A stretch of DNA of 64,000 nucleotides from Gordonia sediminis (GTDB lineage: Bacteria; Actinomycetota; Actinomycetes; Mycobacteriales; Mycobacteriaceae). Positions 54,227 to 62,125 of the stretch are shown here, piece after piece. Below the pieces are notes generated by a model that saw nothing but the letters and a program-made list of their open reading frames with translations, did no database searches and was not told the DNA's origin. The stretch's first letter is position 1; every line of letters begins with the position of its first letter. The stretch is from contig RZUM01000011.1 of the NCBI GenBank assembly GCA_004193205.1, positions 62,001-126,000 of the forward strand, given 5' to 3'. The translations under genes were made by a program, and so were the position numbers.

Positions 54227-55039
54227 ATGGCAACACTGGATGAATACCGGGACAGTTTCGAGCTGATCCGATTCGAACGAGATGACCTCGGCATCTTGCT
54301 CGTCACCTTGCACCGGGACGGAGATTCACTCCGCTGGGGGCGGGACTCCCATCTCGAGGTGAGCCGGATGCTGACCACGGTCGCCTCCGATCCGGACAAC
54401 CGCGTCGTGATCCTCACCGGCAGCGGCGCAGACTTCCTGCGATACGAGTACGGCACGTTCGGTCCCCCGACCACCGGCGGCAGCGCCTACGGCCATTCGG
54501 CGAACTCCTGGGATCCGGTGATGGCGGCCGAACACAATCTGATGACAGGTCATCTGTCGATCCCGGTGCCGGTCATCGCAGCCGTGAACGGTCCCTGCCC
54601 GGTTCACGCCGACATCGCACTGCTCAGCGACATCGTGCTGGCCACCGAAGACACCTACTTCGCCGACAAATCACACTTCTGGACACTCGGGACCGTTCCC
54701 GGCGACGGCGTTCATGTGTACTGGCCGGCCCTGCTCGGCCCCAACCGCGGACGGTACTTCCTCATGGCAGGTAGTCCCATCCCTTCCGACGAAGCGTTGC
54801 GCCTGGGATTGATCGGTGAGGTGGTCGAACGCTCGTCGCTACTCGACCGCGCCTACGAGCACGCGCGCAGAATCGCCGGCTTCCCACCCATGAACGCGCG
54901 CTACACCCGCGACCTCCTGACCCGGCGCCTCCGCAAGATGATGCACGAGGAGCTCGACTACGGCCTCACCCTCCAAGGCCTGGCCTACGTCGGCCTCGCA
55001 GAACGCAACCGCGAGGCCAACCAGGTGCTTACCGGTTAG
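54227..55039 (+). CDS. 6-oxocamphor hydrolase-like crotonase (OCH paralogue 2)
   Basis: A 270-residue protein, strongly similar along its whole length to 36157-36969. The same candidate active-site residues are present: Trp37, His127 in NGPCPVHADI, His150 in DKSHFW and Asp160 in VPGDGVHV. Segments such as GHSANSWDP, EHNLMTGHLSIPVPVIAAV and GFPPMN are nearly identical between them. AGGGA precedes ATG 54227. As in 6-oxocamphor hydrolase, hydrolytic opening of a cyclic 1,3-diketone is expected rather than CoA-ester chemistry. It heads an operon with VOC, LLM and a third OCH-like gene. Confidence 0.83.
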   Translation: MATLDEYRDSFELIRFERDDLGILLVTLHRDGDSLRWGRDSHLEVSRMLTTVASDPDNRVVILTGSGADFLRYEYGTFGPPTTGGSAYGHSANSWDPVMAAEHNLMTGHLSIPVPVIAAVNGPCPVHADIALLSDIVLATEDTYFADKSHFWTLGTVPGDGVHVYWPALLGPNRGRYFLMAGSPIPSDEALRLGLIGEVVERSSLLDRAYEHARRIAGFPPMNARYTRDLLTRRLRKMMHEELDYGLTLQGLAYVGLAERNREANQVLTG

Positions 55040-55046
55040 ACCCACC

Positions 55047-55084
55047 CGAGTTCCCGAGCGCCGTTGACGCCGCTCGGGAACTCG
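55047..55084 (+). terminator. hairpin between OCH paralogue 2 and VOC genes
   Basis: Perfect 14-bp arms (CGAGTTCCCGAGCG at 55047-55060 and 55071-55084) around a 10-base loop, 8 bases after the stop codon. It is either a terminator or a partial attenuator that lowers expression of the genes behind it. Confidence 0.65.
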
Positions 55085-55144
55085 ACCACGACTCATCGCC
55101 GCACCTGTATGCCGGCCAACCGATCACAAAGGAAACTTCACGAG

Positions 55145-55582
55145 ATGACCAGCAAGCCGCACGCACTCGAGATGGGAATCGTCGTCACCGACCTGGACAC
55201 GATGACCAATTTTTACGAGACGGTACTGGGATTCACCCGGATCACCGACCAGCAGCGGGGCATCGGCCTGATGCGGCGGTTCGAGTGTGGCGATGCCCAG
55301 GTCAAGTTCATGGCTCCAAACACACCTCCGGAAGTGCCGGCCAGCCCTGGCGGTGCCGGGGCCGGACGTGCCGGGCTTCGTTGGTACAGCATCACCATCT
55401 CCGGCGACCTTGCCGACATCCAGGAACAGACTGTCGCACACGGTGGCACGGTCGCCGTCCCGGTCTCCGGTACCTATCCTGGCGGGCCGAATTACCTCGT
55501 GATCGAGGATCCTGAGCACAACCGGTTCGAGATCCTCGACGGACCGATCTCCTACGAGGAAGTCCAAAAGATGAGCAAGTGA
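55145..55582 (+). CDS. VOC-superfamily protein (glyoxalase/dioxygenase-like)
   Basis: A 145-residue single-module vicinal-oxygen-chelate fold protein. The first beta-alpha-beta unit starts ALEMGIVVTDLDTMTNFYETVLGF. The second contains RWYSITISGDLADIQEQ, and the last strand NYLVIEDPEHNRFEILDGP has the typical DPEGN-like turn and a metal-ligand Glu. Such proteins include glyoxalases, epimerases and extradiol-type dioxygenases. AAAGGA at 55128-55133 is 11 bases before the ATG, a rather long spacing. It overlaps the longest version of the next gene by four bases. Substrate unknown. Confidence 0.78.
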   Translation: MTSKPHALEMGIVVTDLDTMTNFYETVLGFTRITDQQRGIGLMRRFECGDAQVKFMAPNTPPEVPASPGGAGAGRAGLRWYSITISGDLADIQEQTVAHGGTVAVPVSGTYPGGPNYLVIEDPEHNRFEILDGPISYEEVQKMSK

Positions 55583-55629
55583 CCGACGAGCTTTCCCGGC
55601 GTCAATGCCCTACACGAGGAGAACGAGAA

Positions 55630-56784
55630 GTGGTGGCAGGCGGACTGCGTTTTCACGGCAGCTGGTCGTCGATCGGTGGCCAGACAGACAAGTCGGCGAC
55701 GGACATGGCCGCCGTCGCGAAACGGTGGGAGGACGAGGGATTCGACTATGTCCCCTACGGTGACACCACGTTTCGCGACTGCTACGTCGGCCTCGGAGCC
55801 ATGGCCGCGGCCACCGAACGAGTCGGTCTGGGCACCTATGTGACCAACCCGTCGACCCGGTCACCTCTCGTGACCGCGCAGGCCATCGCCTCGGTCGACG
55901 AGGTCTCCGACGGCCGCGCCTGGCTCGGCATCGGCATGGGCCAGTCCGCCAACGCGCTCAACGGCATGCCCCGGGCCACCCCCGAGAGCCTGCGGAACGC
56001 GCTGATTGCCATCAACTCCGCCTTCCGGGCGGCTCGTCACCACGAGGAATGGCCCGACGGCATCGAGATCGACGAGTCCATCGCACAATTCGAGTGGATC
56101 AAACGACGGGTCCCGATCCTCGTCGCCGCCCGCGCGTCGAAAGGTCAGCGGATCGCCGCCGAGATGGCCGACGGCCTCATGCTTCGAGCCGGTGACGTTT
56201 CCCACGAGCAGCTGCCCAAGGTCATCGAACGGGTACTGCGCTGGCGCGACGAAGGACCGCGCGCGGGCCAGCCCTTCGAGATCCAGATCCTGGACTCGGC
56301 GTTCGTCGGCGACCCCGAGCGTGGGCGTCGCTACGTCGGATCGCCCACCGCCACCCGCGCCGCCGCGATGAACCTGAACGAACCGGGCCTCGATCCTGAT
56401 CTTCGCGAACGGATCGCGGAGTACCAGAAGCGCTACCAGTACGGACTACACGGATCCTCTCTCAACAAGGCCAATATCGAACTCCTGACCGAGCTTGGCA
56501 TCGACGACTACATGTTCGGACGTTTCGCATTCATCGGCGACGAAGACCAAATGGTCACGCGATTCGAAGAACTGGAGGCGATGGGCGTCACCGCGACACA
56601 CGCACCGGAGCCCGCGGCGGGCGGATCGTCGGCGGTGGCACGCTACCGCGAAAAGCATCCACTCGATCCGGGCGCCGACCCCTCACCACTGCGGCCCAAA
56701 CCCGCGAAAGCCGTGACGTCTGCATCGACGGTCGCCGAACATTTGTACACGACGAGTCAGATATGCGGCAGCACAACACCATAA
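55630..56784 (+). CDS. LLM-class flavin/F420-dependent oxidoreductase
   Basis: About 384 residues with a luciferase-like TIM barrel. Features include RFHGSWSSIGGQ at the first strand, TERVGLGTYVTNPSTRSPLVTAQ, DGRAWLGIGMGQSANAL and VPILVAARASKGQRIAAEMADGLMLR. A C-terminal extension of about 45 residues, rich in Pro and Lys, is unusual. GTG 55630 is chosen for GAGGAG 8 bases before it. GTG 55579, overlapping the VOC stop by GTGA, is equally in frame. It lies 26 bases upstream of OCH paralogue 3. A type II Baeyer-Villiger or F420-dependent redox step on the cyclic substrate is plausible. Confidence 0.83.
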   Translation: MVAGGLRFHGSWSSIGGQTDKSATDMAAVAKRWEDEGFDYVPYGDTTFRDCYVGLGAMAAATERVGLGTYVTNPSTRSPLVTAQAIASVDEVSDGRAWLGIGMGQSANALNGMPRATPESLRNALIAINSAFRAARHHEEWPDGIEIDESIAQFEWIKRRVPILVAARASKGQRIAAEMADGLMLRAGDVSHEQLPKVIERVLRWRDEGPRAGQPFEIQILDSAFVGDPERGRRYVGSPTATRAAAMNLNEPGLDPDLRERIAEYQKRYQYGLHGSSLNKANIELLTELGIDDYMFGRFAFIGDEDQMVTRFEELEAMGVTATHAPEPAAGGSSAVARYREKHPLDPGADPSPLRPKPAKAVTSASTVAEHLYTTSQICGSTTP

Positions 56785-56810
56785 CTTGAGGAGCGAGGAA
56801 CCAAGCCGAC

Positions 56811-57605
56811 ATGTCAGCATTCGCCGAATACAAAGACACCTTCACACACGCGAAGCTTCAGCGCGACGACTCTGGAATCCTTCTGATCAGATTCCACGAC
56901 GACGACGGTGAGTTCCACTGGAGCTTCTCGGCTGCCGGCGAGATTCACCAGATCTTCGCTGCGGTGGGCAGTGACCCCGACAATCGCGTCATCATCATGA
57001 CGGGTACCGGGACACATTTCCTCAGGTTCGATCTCACCAGGTTCGGGTCCGAACCCGAGGGCAAAGTCAACCTCACTCCCCTGACCGCGGACTTTTCGAT
57101 GCGCCGTCAGATCGCGAACATCAGAACCCAATTGGACATCGAGGTGCCCGTGATCGCAGCGATCAACGGGCCGGTTCAAACGCATGCGGAGATTCCGCTC
57201 ATGTCCGATATCTGCCTGGCCGCAGACACCGCGTATTTCGCCGACGAGTCCCACATCATCCATGGTGGCGTTCCCGGCGATGGCGCACACGTGTTCTGGC
57301 CCGCTGTTCTGGGCGCCAACCGCGCGCGGTATCTGTTGTGGATGAACGAGAAGATCCACGCCGAGGAGGCATTGCGCGTCGGACTCGTAGGCGAGGTCCT
57401 GCCGCCCGACGACGTGCTCAGCCGGGCGTATATCATCGCCCGCCGTCTGGTCGACGTGCCCGAGTTGACACGTCGGTACACGAGGTTGCTGCTGACCCAG
57501 AATCTGCGACAGGCGATGCTCACGGAGTTGCCCATGTCGATGGCGCTCACCCAGCTGTCCTCGCTGGGAAGGCCACGCTCGGCCGACAGTGCCGGTAGCC
57601 GGTAG
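56811..57605 (+). CDS. 6-oxocamphor hydrolase-like crotonase (OCH paralogue 3)
   Basis: A 264-residue crotonase-fold protein, the most diverged of the three OCH-like proteins. His125 in NGPVQTHAEIPLMSDI, His148 in DESHIIHGG and Asp157 in VPGDGAHVFW keep the active-site pattern. The His-His spacing is 23 and the His-Asp spacing 9, the spacing I recall for characterised 6-oxocamphor hydrolase; paralogues 1 and 2 have 10. Trp37 is also kept. It is last in the plus-strand operon from 54227. Its TAG stop is the loop of an 18-bp hairpin that also covers the stop of the convergent cupin gene. Confidence 0.82.
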   Translation: MSAFAEYKDTFTHAKLQRDDSGILLIRFHDDDGEFHWSFSAAGEIHQIFAAVGSDPDNRVIIMTGTGTHFLRFDLTRFGSEPEGKVNLTPLTADFSMRRQIANIRTQLDIEVPVIAAINGPVQTHAEIPLMSDICLAADTAYFADESHIIHGGVPGDGAHVFWPAVLGANRARYLLWMNEKIHAEEALRVGLVGEVLPPDDVLSRAYIIARRLVDVPELTRRYTRLLLTQNLRQAMLTELPMSMALTQLSSLGRPRSADSAGSR

Positions 57606-57623
57606 CCGGCTACCGGCACTGTC
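57585..57623. terminator. 18-bp two-way hairpin with a stop codon as its loop
   Basis: Perfect arms at 57585-57602 and 57606-57623 enclose only TAG (57603-57605), the stop codon of OCH paralogue 3. The stop of the convergent cupin gene (57622-57624) falls at the other foot of the stem. Both genes therefore end inside one hairpin. Confidence 0.85.
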
Positions 57624-58479
57624 ACCGGCGGGGTTGTGGGTCGGCGAGGGCTCCGTCGGCCAGGTAGATCACCAGGCCGATTCCGTCGCCCTGGAACATG
57701 TTGAAATGTCCCTTGCCGGTGGTGTCCTCGGCGAGAAGCACATCGCCTCGCTCGCGGAGGACAGACCGCCCCCGGCTGGGGTAGGTCCGAGCGCTGCCCG
57801 ACAGCATCACGAACAGGCAGCGTGACCCCGTGCGGTGCCAGCCGATGGTGGTCGGCTTGGGCTCTGCCATTGTGTCGATCTCCGGATCGACCGTGATCGC
57901 CTGGTGCGTCACGAATCTCGCCACATCCACGGGAATCCACTCGGCCAGGTCCGGCTCGTCGTGCACCAGCGGTCCCGGCCATGTGAAGGCCGTCAGCACC
58001 GAATCGGCATCGTCGCCGTCCCCGTCATTGCCGAGCCGGCACATGACCGGAGGTCCGACCTTGTCCAGCGCGTCATCGCATCTGACGGCAGACTGTGCGC
58101 CGACGGAATCCGGCACGAAATCCGGACAGTGAAGAATGATCTGATAGACCTCGCCGCGATACCTCTCGGTGTACGCGCCCGAAATCATTGCGTCTCGATA
58201 CAGGACGTCGCCCGGCCCGAACTTCACCGAGTGGCCTCCACCATCGGTGACCGTGGTCTCGCCAGAAAGGAATAGCACCAGTGATCGAGTCGGTGATCCG
58301 TCGAACTCGCACTGCGGGCGGTGTTTCCGCACCAACGTCATGGCAGCAGCCGGCACCTTGTCCGTCGCTGCGGCGCCCGGAACGTCGGGATCGGGTTCGC
58401 CGTCGAGAATCGTGAACGGCGCGAGACGAGTGGTTCCTTCTGTGCACGAAAGAGCCTGCAAGATCACGCTCTCCTCCAC
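57622..58479 (-). CDS. double-cupin domain protein
   Basis: A 285-residue protein with two cupin beta-barrels. The first has SLVLFLSGETTVTDGG and KFGPGDVLYRDA. The second has GWHRTGSRCLFVMLSG and LRERGDVLLAEDTTGKGH. Metal-ligand His positions are only partly kept, with the second domain's GWHRTGS and KGHFN the best candidates. Cupins include dioxygenases, isomerases and small-molecule sensors, and no HTH is present. It is 34 bases downstream of livF in the transporter operon, so it may modify or sense the transported compound. Confidence 0.72.
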   Translation of the reverse strand: MEESVILQALSCTEGTTRLAPFTILDGEPDPDVPGAAATDKVPAAAMTLVRKHRPQCEFDGSPTRSLVLFLSGETTVTDGGGHSVKFGPGDVLYRDAMISGAYTERYRGEVYQIILHCPDFVPDSVGAQSAVRCDDALDKVGPPVMCRLGNDGDGDDADSVLTAFTWPGPLVHDEPDLAEWIPVDVARFVTHQAITVDPEIDTMAEPKPTTIGWHRTGSRCLFVMLSGSARTYPSRGRSVLRERGDVLLAEDTTGKGHFNMFQGDGIGLVIYLADGALADPQPRR

Positions 58480-58513
58480 CCATCGAGTTGCCCTGAAGCC
58501 GGCATTTCAACCC

Positions 58514-59293
58514 CTATCCGGACTCGGGATGGCTGTCGAGGTCTGCGCCGAGGTAGTTCTCCACCACGGTGTCCTCGTCGAGCGCCAGTGACGGGCCATC
58601 GTAGGTGACCGTGCCCTTGGAGAGCAGGACAGCCGAGTCCGACATCTCCAGTGCACGCGACACATATTGTTCGACGAGCAGCATGGACACCCCGGTTGAC
58701 GCCAGCGTGCGCAAGGACTCGAAGATCTCGTCGACGATGATCGGCGCAAGCCCCATCGAGAGTTCGTCCAACAGAATCAACTTCGGGTTGCTGATATAGG
58801 CCCGCGATAGCGCCACCATCTGCTGCTGCCCTCCGGAGAGCTGGCCGGCTACCTGTTTCGCACGTTTCGCCAGTATCGGGAACGCGGTGTAGACGGTGTC
58901 GAAGTCTGCAGGGGAGGCAGCACGGTCGCCGCAGAACATCTTGATGTTCTCTTCGACCGTGAGCGATCGAAACACACCCCGCCCCTCAGGGATCAGGCAG
59001 ATGCCCTGTTGCGCACGGACATACGGCGCACGGTCGGTGACATCGTCTCCCGCAACGAGTACCTGACCGGACCGTGGTTGCAGCAGGCCCGTGATCGCGC
59101 GCAGCAGGGTCGTCTTCCCTGCTCCGTTGGGGCCCAACAACGCGACGACCCGCCCGGCGGGCACGTCGAAGCTGACGTCGTGCAGAATCGTGTTGGTGCC
59201 ATACCCGGCAACGACATTGCGCAATTCCAGCGCCGGTGCCGGCCCCGGATTGCGGTCGTCGGTCAGCACATTGGTCTCGTGTGTCGTGTTCAT
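58514..59293 (-). CDS. livF: branched-chain amino acid-type ABC transporter ATP-binding protein LivF
   Basis: A 259-residue ABC ATPase. Walker A is LLGPNGAGKTTLL (near residue 53), the signature LSGGQQQM (about 150), Walker B LILLDELSMGLAP, and the switch His-region is LLVEQYVSRALE. The IPEGRGVFRSLTVEEN segment is typical of LivF. The ATG overlaps the upstream gene's TGA by one base (TGATG), so it is co-translated with the LivHMG fusion. Together they form the complete transporter, with SBP 62126-63346. The DE in Walker B with Leu-Ser following is a normal LivF pattern. Confidence 0.9.
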   Translation of the reverse strand: MNTTHETNVLTDDRNPGPAPALELRNVVAGYGTNTILHDVSFDVPAGRVVALLGPNGAGKTTLLRAITGLLQPRSGQVLVAGDDVTDRAPYVRAQQGICLIPEGRGVFRSLTVEENIKMFCGDRAASPADFDTVYTAFPILAKRAKQVAGQLSGGQQQMVALSRAYISNPKLILLDELSMGLAPIIVDEIFESLRTLASTGVSMLLVEQYVSRALEMSDSAVLLSKGTVTYDGPSLALDEDTVVENYLGADLDSHPESG

Positions 59294-62028
59294 CAGTTGC
59301 CACCGCCCTCATGTCCGCTCGATGCCCCGGCCGGGACCAGCTCTTCGCCGAGGTACGCCCGCCGGACCACCGACGAGGTCGCGACCTCGGATACGGTGCC
59401 CTGGAAGATCTTTTCGCCGAAGTCGATCACGTGAACGTAGTCGCACACGCGGTTGACCAAGGCCATGTCGTGCTCGACGAGCAACAGCCCCATGCCACGC
59501 TCGGCCACCAGTTGCAGCATCACATCACCCATCATTCGGGTCTCGGTACGGTCCAGGCCCGACGACGGTTCGTCCAGGAGCAGGACGTCGTAGTCTCCCG
59601 CGGCGCAGCGCGCGAGTTCCACGAGGCGCCGATGCCCGGTGGACAGGTTCGCCACCGTCTCGTCGGCCAGCTCCCGCAGACCGCACAGTTCGATGGCTTC
59701 GTCGGCACGCGCACGGACCTCTGCGGACTTGCGGGGACCCGTGACGAGATGGTTGACGGGGTTCCATCCGGCGTTCGCCGCTGCCGCGCCGAGTCGGATG
59801 TTCTCGGCGACGGACAGCGAGTCAAACAGCTGCATCTGCTGGAACGTTCGCCCGAGTCCCAACCGCGCCCGCGCCGGTGGAGCGAGTCGCCTCAGGTTCT
59901 TCCCGCCGAACGTGACGGTTCCTTCGGTGGGCGTGACCAAGCCCGTGGACGCGTTGAAGATCGTCGACTTGCCCGCACCATTGGGACCGATCAGTCCGAC
60001 TATCTTGCCCGGCTCGGATGCCAGGTCCACATCCTTGACCGCAACGAGGCCACCGAATCGCACCGTGAGTCCGTCGATGTTCAGGGTCCGGGTTATCGGC
60101 TCGCGGGAAGTTCTCGCCGGCAACGCCTTTGGCTTGTCCGCCCGAGCTGGGGTGGACCGCTTGAACCGGTCGAGGTTCCGGCCGAGGCCACCGACGAATT
60201 CGGTCAGCGGCTTGAACAGCGCCGGCGGGCCGGAGGGACCGATCGCGATCATGATCGCCGACAGACCAAAGACAACCGTGAAGATGTAGTTCACCGTCGG
60301 CCCCAGCGAGAGGTAGCTCGGAATCAGCACCTGACCCGCGGCGGCCAGCACGGCGTACCAGGGTGAAGGGCCGACCACCAACAACAGCACGGCGAACAGC
60401 TGCATCGACAGGATGGGCGGGTAAGAATCGCCGCCCACGATGCCCAATGCCCCGGCATCGAGCACACCACCAATGGCCGCGATGCCACTGGCCAGCGAGA
60501 ACACCAGGACACGGGTCACGTTGATCGAGGCGCCCGCGGATGCCAGACCGGTCGGGCTGTCCTTCATCGCGGCGAGCATCTTTCCCAGGACACTGCGCTC
60601 GATCACGATGATCAGCGCCGCCACAACCACGAGCACAAACAGGCACACGTAGTAGTACGACCGACTCGGATCATCTCCGAGCCAGGGAACCGTCGGCGTC
60701 GGGACAAGCACGCCGACGCCGAGTGAGCCGAACATGAACGGCTGGAAGTAGAACATCTGCTGCACGAGGATGCCGAATCCCAACGTCGCCAAGGCGAGAT
60801 AGACGCCCGGGAATCTGATCGCCGGGATCGACAGCACCGCGCCCACCGGCGCGGCGACGATCGCCGCGACCACCAGTCCCAGCGCCCACGGCCAATGATT
60901 GGCAACGGCGATGTGCACGAACGCCGCGACGCCGATCGCCATGAATGTGATGTGCGCCAACGACACCTGTCCGGAGACCTTCACGAGCAATCCCAACGAG
61001 AGGAACACCACGGTGTACCCCAGCATCCGCGTCCAGTTGGTCAGGTGCTCACCAGCGAACGCCGGCGCCAACGACAAGAGCACGAACAACACGACTGCGG
61101 CACCTACCTGAAGCTGCCACGGTCGGCTCCGCGGACGGGGCTCGCGTCGCGTGACGTTGCGACTCGGTGGACGCAACCTCGGCGCGGCAACCAACAGTGC
61201 GAACAGCACCAGGAATGGCAGCGCCGTCGCCAACCCGGACACCACACCGGTCGACTGCACGAAGTATTTCTGCAGGATCGCCTGTCCGACACCGATGATC
61301 AGACCGCCGACGAACGACAGCGGCAAGTTGCTGAACGCTCCGATCGCCGCCGCCCCGAAGGCGGTCACCACCAGCATCGTCATGGTTGTCGAATCCAACG
61401 GCACCAGCGGTGCGATGAGCACACCCGAGGCGCTGGCCAAGGTCGTGCCGATGATCCAGGCGACTCGACGGACCTTGGCTGGTGACTGGCCGGTCAGTCC
61501 GAGCAGTTCCGGACTGTCCACCACACCACTCATCGCCAGGCCCACGCGAGCGCGACGCAGGTACACGGTGAGTCCACCCACCACGGCTACAGCGAACACG
61601 AAGGTGATGATCTGCGACCAGGCGATCTGGGTACCGGCAAGCGACACAGTGGAATCCGGCAGGAACTGCGGGACCTCCCGGATCGGCCCCGGGGGGTATA
61701 TCAGGTCAAGAGTTCCCTGGATGGCCAGCAGGATGCCGACGGTCCCCAGAATGACGATTGTGGCCGGAGCCCCGGACAGCCGGCGTGCGATCAACTCGAG
61801 AGTGAGACCCAGCAGCGGCCCGAACACGAACACGCACAACAGTGCCGCCACCGGCCACGACAAGCCGAGTTGGACGTTGAGGAAATAGAACAGGAACGCT
61901 GACGCGCTGGCCAGGGCGCCCTGACTGAAGTTGAAGATCCCCGACGTCTTGTACGTCAGGACCAGACCGAACGCCGCCAAGCCATAGATGGCGCCGGTGG
62001 CGAGGCCCGCGATGATGAACGGAAGCAT
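59293..62028 (-). CDS. fused ABC transporter LivH-LivM-LivG (two permeases plus ATPase)
   Basis: A 911-residue single polypeptide. Residues 1-290 are LivH-like permease (FIIAGLATGAIYGLAAFGLVLTYK, GAPATIVILGTVGILL). About 310-630 is LivM-like permease (GYTVVFLSLGLLVKVSGQVSLAH, PGVYLALATLGFGILVQQM). About 645-890 is LivG-like ATPase with Walker A GLIGPNGAGKSTIFN (near residue 677), signature LSTGHRRLVELAR and Walker B VLLLDEPSSGLD. The normal Liv system has these as three genes. GGAG precedes ATG 62028. It is encoded between the binding protein and livF. Imports an amino acid or, as in several catabolic loci, an aromatic or alicyclic acid. Confidence 0.92.
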   Translation of the reverse strand: MLPFIIAGLATGAIYGLAAFGLVLTYKTSGIFNFSQGALASASAFLFYFLNVQLGLSWPVAALLCVFVFGPLLGLTLELIARRLSGAPATIVILGTVGILLAIQGTLDLIYPPGPIREVPQFLPDSTVSLAGTQIAWSQIITFVFAVAVVGGLTVYLRRARVGLAMSGVVDSPELLGLTGQSPAKVRRVAWIIGTTLASASGVLIAPLVPLDSTTMTMLVVTAFGAAAIGAFSNLPLSFVGGLIIGVGQAILQKYFVQSTGVVSGLATALPFLVLFALLVAAPRLRPPSRNVTRREPRPRSRPWQLQVGAAVVLFVLLSLAPAFAGEHLTNWTRMLGYTVVFLSLGLLVKVSGQVSLAHITFMAIGVAAFVHIAVANHWPWALGLVVAAIVAAPVGAVLSIPAIRFPGVYLALATLGFGILVQQMFYFQPFMFGSLGVGVLVPTPTVPWLGDDPSRSYYYVCLFVLVVVAALIIVIERSVLGKMLAAMKDSPTGLASAGASINVTRVLVFSLASGIAAIGGVLDAGALGIVGGDSYPPILSMQLFAVLLLVVGPSPWYAVLAAAGQVLIPSYLSLGPTVNYIFTVVFGLSAIMIAIGPSGPPALFKPLTEFVGGLGRNLDRFKRSTPARADKPKALPARTSREPITRTLNIDGLTVRFGGLVAVKDVDLASEPGKIVGLIGPNGAGKSTIFNASTGLVTPTEGTVTFGGKNLRRLAPPARARLGLGRTFQQMQLFDSLSVAENIRLGAAAANAGWNPVNHLVTGPRKSAEVRARADEAIELCGLRELADETVANLSTGHRRLVELARCAAGDYDVLLLDEPSSGLDRTETRMMGDVMLQLVAERGMGLLLVEHDMALVNRVCDYVHVIDFGEKIFQGTVSEVATSSVVRRAYLGEELVPAGASSGHEGGGN

Positions 62029-62125
62029 GGATTCTCCGTGAGATTGAAAGGCCGGCGAGATGCCGAGATTGGGGCGCGATGGGTGGGTCGCCGATCAGCG
62101 TGCCGACCGGCGACCCACCTTGGAC

